Below are positions 14,912-20,822 of a stretch of DNA of 20,822 nt, piece after piece; within the stretch, counting starts at the first letter, position 1; each line of letters opens with the position of its first letter. This DNA is from Zoogloea sp. (GTDB lineage: Bacteria > Pseudomonadota > Gammaproteobacteria > Burkholderiales > Rhodocyclaceae), in the NCBI GenBank assembly GCA_016720685.1, contig JADKKC010000040.1, positions 1 to 20,822 on the forward strand, in the 5' to 3' direction. Position numbers and translations under genes: made by a program. The notes below the pieces were generated by a model. That model saw nothing but the letters and a program-made list of their open reading frames with translations. It ran no database searches and was not told the origin of the DNA.

Positions 14912-17146
14912 ATGGACGAAAACTTTGCAGCGCTTACGCTTGCCGACTTTCAAAGCGTGTTTGAAAGCGCGCCGGACCCCTATCTCGTCCTGAACCCGCA
15001 GTTCGTCATCGTCGGGGTCAGCCGCGCCTACACCAGCGCCACCATGACGCAGCGGGCCGACATCGTCGGAAGAAGTATCTTCGAAGTGTTTCCCGACACC
15101 CCCTCGGCTGACGCAGAGCACACGCTGATGGCGTCGCTCCAGCGCGTGGCCCGGACCCTCAAGCCAGACGCCATGCCGCTCCAGGAGTACGACATCCCCA
15201 ACCCGCAAGCCGAGGGTGGCGGCTTTGCGCAGCGTTACTGGCGCCCCCTGAACACCCCGGTCACGGGGCCGGACGGGGGCCTGCGCTTCATCATCCACCG
15301 GGTCGAGGACGTTACGGAATTAGTGCGCATGAAGCGGGACGGCATTACCCCGCGCCAGCTCGACACGGCGCTGCGCGAGCAGGCCGAAAGAATGGAAACC
15401 GAAGGCGTCACCCGCTCCCTCGAGGTGGCCGCGAACAGCGCGCAACTCAGGCAGGCCAACGACGATCTGGCCCGCCTCAACGCCGAAGCAAACGTGAAAC
15501 TGCGCCAGCTGGAGGCGAGTTTTCGTGCCACCTTCGAGCAGGCCGCCGTGGGCATCGCCCACGTGGCCCCGGACGGGCACTGGCTGCGCGTCAATCAAAA
15601 ACTCTGCGACATAGTCGGCTACCCGCGGGAGGCGCTGCTCAGGCTGACCTACCAGGATCTCACCTGGCCGGAAGACCTGCAGCCGGACCACCCGCTGGCC
15701 AGCGAGGTGCTGGCCGGAACGCGCCAGACTTTCACGGTCGAAAAGCGCTTCATCCACAAGGCCGGCCATCTGCTGTGGATCAGCGCTACCGTCTCGCTGG
15801 TGCGCGACGATGCCGGCCAGCCGGCCTATTTCATCGCGGTGGTCCAGGACATCCAGCAGCGCAAGGAGGCCGAACTCGCCCTTGAAGAAGAGCGCGAGGT
15901 GTTCCGCAACCTCACCGACATCGCCTCGGACTACTTCTGGGAACTGGACGCACAGTTCCGCTTCAAGGCGGTTTCGCCGACGATCGTCCGTTCCGGGCTC
16001 GATCTGACGGGCTACATCGGCAAGACACGCTGGGAGCTGCCCTCCTTCGGCATTTCGGACGAAACCTGGCAGGCCCACCGGGCCACGCTGGAAGCCCATC
16101 AACCCTTCCGCAATCTGGAACTGGGCCTCCTGAACATCGACGGCGAAGCCCGCTGGTTTCTGATCAGCGGCGACCCGGTCTTCTCGCGGAACGGCGAGTT
16201 CAGGGGCTACCGGGGCACCACCCGGGACATCACGGAAAGAAAGCAGAACATGGAGCGCCTGCGCCAGCAGGCCATGGTATTCAACTGCACCGAAGAAGGC
16301 GTGGTCATCACCGACCCCTGCGGCGCCCTCATCGAGGCCAACCCGGCCTTCGAGCGGATTACCGAGTATTCGCTAGCCGAGATGCGCGGGCACAACATGC
16401 GCTTCATCCAGTCCGACCTGCAGGACGCCGCGTTCTACCAGAAAATGTGGAAGTCGATCCGCGAGACCGGCAACTGGCAGGGCGAGATCTGGAACCGTCG
16501 CCAGTCCGGCGACACCTATCTGGTCTGGCTGAGCATCAGCGCGGTGCATGACGACAGCGGAAAGGTCAGCAACTACGTGGGCATCTTCATCGACATCAAC
16601 CGGATGAAACACCCCAAGAGCGAGCTGGAAAGGCTGGCCCACCACGATCCGCTGACCAACCTGCCCAACCGCGTGCAACTGCTCGACCGGCTGGAGCACG
16701 CCCTGAGAAGCACCAAACGCCGCGGCGGAAAAGGCGCGGTGCTGTTCATCGACCTGGACCGCTTCAAGCCCGTCAACGACACCCTCGGCCACCAGGCCGG
16801 CGACGAGCTGCTGACCGCCGTGGCAGCGCGCCTGACCGCGCGCCTGCGCGACGTCGACACCCTGGCACGCATCGGCGGCGACGAGTTCGTGATCGTGCTC
16901 GAAGACGTTCCGGGCGCCGATGGCGTGACGGCCGTCGCCGACGAAGTCATCCGCCAGCTCGAGACGCCTTTTGTGCTCGCAGGCGGACACGAGGCCCGGA
17001 TCGGCGGCAGCGTCGGCATCGCCCTGTTCCCCGAGGACGGCGAAACCCCGGCAGGCCTCCTCGAACGGGCCGACCAGGCCCTCTACGCAGCCAAGGCCGC
17101 CGGACGCGGCATGCATCGACGCTTCAACCGCCCCCCGGGCAGCTGA
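14912..17146 (+). CDS. Diguanylate cyclase with four PAS domains
   Basis: Soluble multi-sensor signalling protein of 744 residues that should make c-di-GMP. Order: PAS 1 (about 12-140), a coiled-coil linker (about 150-205), PAS 2 with PAC (about 205-318), PAS 3 (about 325-445), PAS 4 (about 450-568), GGDEF domain (about 575-740). The active-site motif is intact (RIGGDEF, G655-F659), and RDVD at 646-649, five residues before it, is the product-inhibition I-site. There is no EAL or HD-GYP domain and no membrane segment, so the cue is cytoplasmic. PAS 4 (NPAFERITEYSLAEMRGHNMRFIQS) resembles flavin/heme-type PAS sensors but lacks the LOV cysteine motif. Divergent from the nap operon; it ends 4 nt from a convergent gene. 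Confidence 0.92.
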   Translation: MDENFAALTLADFQSVFESAPDPYLVLNPQFVIVGVSRAYTSATMTQRADIVGRSIFEVFPDTPSADAEHTLMASLQRVARTLKPDAMPLQEYDIPNPQAEGGGFAQRYWRPLNTPVTGPDGGLRFIIHRVEDVTELVRMKRDGITPRQLDTALREQAERMETEGVTRSLEVAANSAQLRQANDDLARLNAEANVKLRQLEASFRATFEQAAVGIAHVAPDGHWLRVNQKLCDIVGYPREALLRLTYQDLTWPEDLQPDHPLASEVLAGTRQTFTVEKRFIHKAGHLLWISATVSLVRDDAGQPAYFIAVVQDIQQRKEAELALEEEREVFRNLTDIASDYFWELDAQFRFKAVSPTIVRSGLDLTGYIGKTRWELPSFGISDETWQAHRATLEAHQPFRNLELGLLNIDGEARWFLISGDPVFSRNGEFRGYRGTTRDITERKQNMERLRQQAMVFNCTEEGVVITDPCGALIEANPAFERITEYSLAEMRGHNMRFIQSDLQDAAFYQKMWKSIRETGNWQGEIWNRRQSGDTYLVWLSISAVHDDSGKVSNYVGIFIDINRMKHPKSELERLAHHDPLTNLPNRVQLLDRLEHALRSTKRRGGKGAVLFIDLDRFKPVNDTLGHQAGDELLTAVAARLTARLRDVDTLARIGGDEFVIVLEDVPGADGVTAVADEVIRQLETPFVLAGGHEARIGGSVGIALFPEDGETPAGLLERADQALYAAKAAGRGMHRRFNRPPGS

Positions 17147-17150
17147 TCGC

Positions 17151-17732
17151 TCAGGCCTTGGGCAAACGCCCCATCAGGTAAAACTCGTCGTTGGGGCGCA
17201 TCGAGGTGAGGTTGGCCAGGCGGTTGCTCATGGCGAAGAAGGCGGTGATCGCGCCGATGTCCCACACGGCTTCGTCGTCAAAGCCGTGGGCCTTGAGCGC
17301 GGCGATGTCGGCGTCGCCGACGGCGCCCGATTCCAGTGAAAGCTTCATCGCAAAATCGAGCATGGCGCGCTGGCGCGGGGTGATCTCGGCCTTGCGGTAG
17401 TTGGTGGCCAGCTGGTCGGCCACCCGCGGGTTCTTCGCCCGGATGCGCAGGATCGCGCCGTGGGCCACCACGCAGTAAAGGCAGTGGTTGGCCCCCGAGG
17501 TGGCGACGACGATCATCTCGCGCTCGGCCTTGGTGAGGCCGACGTCCTTTTCCATCAGCGCGTCGTGGTAGGCAAAAAAGGCACGAAACTCGTCCGGGCG
17601 GTGGGCCAGCGTCAAAAACACATTGGGCACGAAGCCGGCTTTTTCCTGCACGGCGAGAATCTTGGCGCGGATGTCGTCGGGCAGATCGGCGAGTTCGGGT
17701 ACGGGATAACGGCTCACGGGAAGATCGGACAT
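17151..17732 (-). CDS. Peroxidase-related protein, AhpD/CMD family
   Basis: 193 residues of the alkylhydroperoxidase AhpD-like, carboxymuconolactone decarboxylase fold. The redox motif is complete: C84-LY-C87-VVA-H91 (NHCLYCVVAHG), preceded by LTKAEREMIVVATSGAN as is usual in the uncharacterised peroxidase-related branch. It likely reduces hydroperoxides in the cytoplasm with a dithiol partner. AGGAG lies 6 nt before the ATG. Convergent with the diguanylate cyclase, with 4 nt between stops and no terminator visible in the gap. Confidence 0.88.
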   Translation of the reverse strand: MSDLPVSRYPVPELADLPDDIRAKILAVQEKAGFVPNVFLTLAHRPDEFRAFFAYHDALMEKDVGLTKAEREMIVVATSGANHCLYCVVAHGAILRIRAKNPRVADQLATNYRKAEITPRQRAMLDFAMKLSLESGAVGDADIAALKAHGFDDEAVWDIGAITAFFAMSNRLANLTSMRPNDEFYLMGRLPKA

Positions 17733-17837
17733 TGGGGCTCCTGGCGTTGTGGTTGTGCGGGTTGTGTGCCGGGGGGTGCGGCCGCGAACGCGGAGGCGAG
17801 TTCGAGCGATGGTGACGGCTTGCGCAGGACGGCGGGC

Positions 17838-19100
17838 TCAGCTCACCAGCAGGGCGCGAAAGTCGTTGACGTTGGTCAGGGTCGGGCCGGTCACGAGGGC
17901 GTCGCCGAGGGCCTCGAAGAAACCGTGACCGTCGTTGTCGTCGAGACGGCCCAGCGGGCGGATGCCCAGCGCCCAGGCGCGGGCCAGGGTGTCGGGGGTG
18001 ACAAAGGCGCCGGCGATCTCCTCCAGCCCGTCGACGCCGTCGGTGTCGCCGGCCACCGCAAAAACGCCCGGCGCCCCGTCCAGCGCCACGGCCAGCGCCA
18101 GCAGAAACTCCACGTTGCGCCCGCCGCGGCCCGTGCCGCGCACGGTCACGGTCGTCTCGCCGCCGGAGAGCAGCACGCAGGGCGCGGCCAGCGGCTGAGC
18201 GTGCCTTTTTACCTGCAGCGCAATGGCGGCCATCACCTTGCCCACGTCGCGGGCTTCGCCCTCGATGCTGTCGCCGAGGATCAGCGGCGTGACACCGGCG
18301 GCGCGGGCCACGCCGGCCGCGGCCTCCAGGGCCATTTGCGGCGTGGCGACGAGATGGGTGACGACGCCGGCGAGGCGTGCATCGCCCGGCTTGAGCGTCT
18401 CGCCGGCGCCGCTTTCAAGCAGTGCGCGGGCGCCGGCGGGCAGCTCGATGGCGTAGCGGCGCACGATATCCAGCGCGTCGGCGCAGCTGCTCGGGTCGGC
18501 CACCGTGGGGCCGGATGCAATGTCCATCGGCCGGTCGCCGGGCACGTCGGAAATCAGCAGGTTCACCACCCTCGCCGGGTGACAGGCCGCCGCCAGCCGG
18601 CCGCCCTTGATGGCCGACAGGTGGCGGCGCACGCAGTTCATCTCGGAAATCGTCGCGCCCGATTTGAGCAGCGCCCGGTTGATGGCCTGCTTGTCTTCCA
18701 GCGTAACGCCCTCGCCCGGCAGCGGCAGCAGCGCCGAACCGCCACCGGAGATCAGGCAGATCACGAGATCGTCGGCAGTCAGCCCGCGCACCCGCTCCAG
18801 CATGCGCCCGGCGGCCTCGCGCCCGGCCGCGTCGGGCACCGGGTGGGCCGCCTCGACGATCTCGATGCGCTCGCAGGGCACGGCGTAGCCATAACGGGTG
18901 ACGACCAGGCCGTCGAGCGGGCCGGGCCAGTGGCGTTCCAGAACCTGCGCCATGGCGGCCGAAGCCTTGCCGGCCCCGATCACAAGGGTGCGGCCGGCCG
19001 GCGGCTCGGGCAGGAAGCGCGGAATGCACTGTTCGGGCCGGGCGGCATCGACGGCGGCGGCGAACATCCGGGCCAGCAGATCACGGGGTGAAAGATTCAT
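17838..19100 (-). CDS. Glycerate 2-kinase (MOFRL/DUF4147 family)
   Basis: Phosphorylates D-glycerate to 2-phosphoglycerate; related entries are named gckA, ttuD or, in older annotation, hydroxypyruvate reductase. 420 residues from ATG 19100. Motifs: VIGAGKAS (41-47) with the catalytic lysine, LISGGGSALLPLP (117-128), ISEMNCVRRHLSAIKGGRLA (151-170), ISDVPGD (183-189), and a MOFRL domain in the C-terminal third (LSGGETTVTV, GRGGRNVEFLLALA, AGDTDGVDG). Full family length, nothing missing. The ribosome binding site is modest (GAAGG, 10 nt upstream). Same direction as nudC, 84 nt after it. Points to a glyoxylate, tartronate-semialdehyde or glycerate salvage route. Confidence 0.92.
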   Translation of the reverse strand: MNLSPRDLLARMFAAAVDAARPEQCIPRFLPEPPAGRTLVIGAGKASAAMAQVLERHWPGPLDGLVVTRYGYAVPCERIEIVEAAHPVPDAAGREAAGRMLERVRGLTADDLVICLISGGGSALLPLPGEGVTLEDKQAINRALLKSGATISEMNCVRRHLSAIKGGRLAAACHPARVVNLLISDVPGDRPMDIASGPTVADPSSCADALDIVRRYAIELPAGARALLESGAGETLKPGDARLAGVVTHLVATPQMALEAAAGVARAAGVTPLILGDSIEGEARDVGKVMAAIALQVKRHAQPLAAPCVLLSGGETTVTVRGTGRGGRNVEFLLALAVALDGAPGVFAVAGDTDGVDGLEEIAGAFVTPDTLARAWALGIRPLGRLDDNDGHGFFEALGDALVTGPTLTNVNDFRALLVS

Positions 19101-19184
19101 GTCGGTGTGGCCTTCAAAACGGTTTCGATCGCCTTGAGCGAATCGTGGATGGAGCCGGCGCGTGAGCAGTCCGGCCTGCAAAAT

Positions 19185-20015
19185 TCAACCTGCGGGCGGC
19201 CAGACGCGGCCGTGGCGGCGGCAGAAATCGCGGATCAGCCAGTGCGACAGCGTGGCCTTGAGCGGAAAGCTCGTCGGCAAGCGGTCTACGTGAAAGAAGG
19301 CCGCGTCCTCGATCTCGCCGGGTGCGCAGACGATTTCGCCACCGGCGTAGGCGGCCTGATAGCCCAGCATCAGCGAATGGGGAAAGGGCCAGGGCTGACT
19401 GGCGAAGTAACGCAGGTCGCGCACGCGGAGGGCCGTTTCCTCGAAAATCTCCCGGTGCACAGCCTCTTCGGCGCTCTCGCCGGCATCGACAAAACCCGCC
19501 AGCACGCTGTAGAACCCCGGCGGAAAATGCGGCGAACGGCCCAGCAGGATTTCCTCGCCCCGCTCGACGGAGACGATGACCACCGGCGACACCCGCGGAA
19601 AATGTTCGCGGCGGCAGGCGTCGTTGCTGCAGGCCCGCATGATGGCCGCGCTGTGCTGCGCGGTGGGCGCACCGCAGGCGCCGCAGAAGCGGTGCGAGCG
19701 GTCCCATTCGATGATCTCCAGCGCCCGCGCCAGCATGCCGCCGGCCCGCTGGGGCAGGCGGTCGAGCAGCGTCTTGGGGTCGACAAAAACGCCGCCGGGC
19801 GGCGCTGCGGCCGTCTCGGGCAAATCGACGGCGTAACAGGGCCGGCCGTCGAGTTCGCCCAACACCTGCAGGCTGCGGGAGTCAACCGGGCATGGGCCGA
19901 CGGGAATTTCGCCATCGGCGCCCAGCAACAGCTCGCGCCCGCGCAGCGCAAACCACCGGCCGTCGGCCTCGCAGGCACCGGGCAAAGATGTCTCGATCAA
20001 TGGATCAAACCTCAT
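19185..20015 (-). CDS. nudC: NADH pyrophosphatase / NAD-RNA decapping hydrolase NudC
   Basis: Nudix hydrolase cleaving NAD(H) to NMN(H) and AMP and removing NAD caps from RNA. 276 residues from ATG 20015: an N-terminal beta domain, a zinc site C111-C114-C129-C134, the Nudix box (174-196, GFVDAGES...REIFEETAL; the usual glycine after EE-x is alanine here), and the NudC signature SQPWPFPHS (206-214). The start codon overlaps the end of the upstream hydrolase gene by 11 nt, so they are one transcript. E. coli NudC is similar in length (257 residues). The Nudix-box alanine is a mild deviation and unlikely to abolish activity. Confidence 0.92.
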   Translation of the reverse strand: MRFDPLIETSLPGACEADGRWFALRGRELLLGADGEIPVGPCPVDSRSLQVLGELDGRPCYAVDLPETAAAPPGGVFVDPKTLLDRLPQRAGGMLARALEIIEWDRSHRFCGACGAPTAQHSAAIMRACSNDACRREHFPRVSPVVIVSVERGEEILLGRSPHFPPGFYSVLAGFVDAGESAEEAVHREIFEETALRVRDLRYFASQPWPFPHSLMLGYQAAYAGGEIVCAPGEIEDAAFFHVDRLPTSFPLKATLSHWLIRDFCRRHGRVWPPAG

Positions 20016-20694
20016 CGGCGGGCAGCAGACGGGCCAGCCAGGCCACGAAATCGACGGCCATGTCGCGGGTGATTTCGTGGGCGGCCGGGTAGCGCTGGTG
20101 CGTGAAGGGCACGCCAAGGCCGCCCAGCAGCGCGACGCTCTGCTCGGCAAAGGCCACCGGCAGAACGTCGTCGAAATCGCCGTGCAGGACGAGGCCCTGA
20201 AGCTTGGCCAGGGCTTCGGCGGGGGCGATCAGCGGGCCGATCTCCGGCAGGATGCGGCCCGAAAGCAGGCCAAAACCCGCCACGCTGTCGGGCCGGGTGA
20301 GCGCCAGCCCGGCCGACATCACGCCGCCCTGGCTGAAGCCAGCCACCGCGCTGCGTGCCGGAGCAATGCCGGTGCGCGCCTGGAGTTGGCCCACGAAGTC
20401 GGCCAGGCGCTGCCGGCAGGCTTCGGCCTGGGCCGCATCGATGACCGGGCCGCTGGCGGTGAAATTGACCGCAAAGGCACAAAACGCCCCCACGCCCATC
20501 GGAAAGGGCGAGCGCACCAGCGCCACCGCCACGTGCTCGGGCATCAGCGGCACCAGGCCGGCCAGCGAGGTTTCATTGGCGCCGACCCCGTGCAGCAGGA
20601 TCAAAAGGGCCGACCGGCGGCCACGGGCGGGGCTCAGCCGATAGGCGAGGTCGAGGTCTTCGACAAGAGGGGGCAGCAAGAAAGGAGCGTTCAT
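20005..20694 (-). CDS. Alpha/beta-hydrolase, carboxylesterase/phospholipase family
   Basis: 229-residue cytoplasmic serine hydrolase of the carboxylesterase type 2 (abhydrolase_2) family. Visible: oxyanion motif LLHGVGANE (33-41), nucleophile elbow GFSQGG with Ser121, Asp176 in HGDFDDVLP and His206 in PAAHEIT. Substrate cannot be named; relatives hydrolyse short acyl esters or acyl-thioesters. ATG 20694 is chosen because the protein then starts like its family; a longer reading to 20799 adds a basic low-complexity leader. No strong ribosome binding site is seen. It overlaps nudC by 11 nt at its end. Confidence 0.88.
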   Translation of the reverse strand: MNAPFLLPPLVEDLDLAYRLSPARGRRSALLILLHGVGANETSLAGLVPLMPEHVAVALVRSPFPMGVGAFCAFAVNFTASGPVIDAAQAEACRQRLADFVGQLQARTGIAPARSAVAGFSQGGVMSAGLALTRPDSVAGFGLLSGRILPEIGPLIAPAEALAKLQGLVLHGDFDDVLPVAFAEQSVALLGGLGVPFTHQRYPAAHEITRDMAVDFVAWLARLLPADEV

Positions 20695-20822
20695 CGGGTA
20701 GGGACGCGCGGGTCGGGAGGGAGCCCGCACCTTACCCGAAAAGTGCGCCATGGCAGAAGTGCCCCGAAGGCGCCCGCTCAGGCCGGCAGGCGGCGCCATG
20801 ACGCCTTCAGTCAGTGGCTGGC

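Noticed and set aside
14716..14913. In-frame extension of napF to 14913
   Set aside because: The extra 66 residues are unlike NapF, run across the promoter region and even overlap the divergent gene; the conserved NapF start MDVSRRRFLG is at 14715.
14912..17146. Possible LOV-type blue-light sensor in PAS 4 because of NPAFERITEYSLAEMRGHNMRF
   Set aside because: The flavin-binding cysteine motif of LOV domains (GRNCRFLQ) reads GHNMRFIQ here, so the photoactive cysteine is missing.
20695..20822. Possible gene start at the right end of the window
   Set aside because: No convincing start, ribosome binding site or family sequence in the last 128 bases; the leader reading to 20799 is low-complexity.

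Overview
The window is GC-rich DNA that reads like a denitrifying betaproteobacterium. A Rhodocyclales relative (Azospira, Dechloromonas, Thauera or Azoarcus type) is my inference from the gene content and protein sequences; there is no rRNA or other marker to confirm it. Most of the sequence is protein-coding, and no rRNA, tRNA, CRISPR array or transposase gene was seen.

Layout. (1) 1-2640, plus strand: the tail of one MauG/MbnH-like di-heme cytochrome, a complete second copy, and an outer-membrane beta-barrel protein; all three carry apparent frameshifts. (2) 2637-2951, minus: a small unknown protein, then a divergent spacer with a perfect 11-bp inverted repeat, then a 570-residue CHAT-protease protein with a C-terminal TIR-like or nucleotide-hydrolase-like domain (3177-4889), which I regard as the best candidate for an undescribed immune or cell-death type system. 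(3) 4978-6810, minus: norC-norB, the cytochrome c-dependent nitric oxide reductase, behind a near-ideal DNR/FNR-type box. (4) 7006-7090: a perfect 35-bp inverted repeat (REPIN-like), then a small unknown protein and an SDR-fold protein carrying the exact halohydrin dehalogenase signature. (5) 8274-14715, minus: a complete periplasmic nitrate reductase operon napFDAGHBC with a terminator after napC; a second REPIN-like element lies between napA and napG. (6) 14912-17146, plus: a four-PAS diguanylate cyclase divergent from nap. (7) 17151-20694, minus: housekeeping genes (AhpD-like peroxidase, glycerate kinase, NudC, alpha/beta-hydrolase).

Function. NapABCDFGH reduces nitrate to nitrite in the periplasm using quinol electrons through NapC and NapGH; NorCB removes NO. 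No nitrite reductase or N2O reductase is present in the window, so the chain must be completed elsewhere. The divergent diguanylate cyclase shares its upstream region with nap and may link respiratory state to c-di-GMP.

Sequence quality. I count seven single- or double-base indels relative to the expected frames (about positions 27, 141, 483, 2183, 2520, 9536 and 13822). Two fall in napH and napA, whose start/stop overlaps with their neighbours are otherwise intact. This favours consensus errors in the assembly over true gene decay, at least for those two; for the first three genes decay remains possible.
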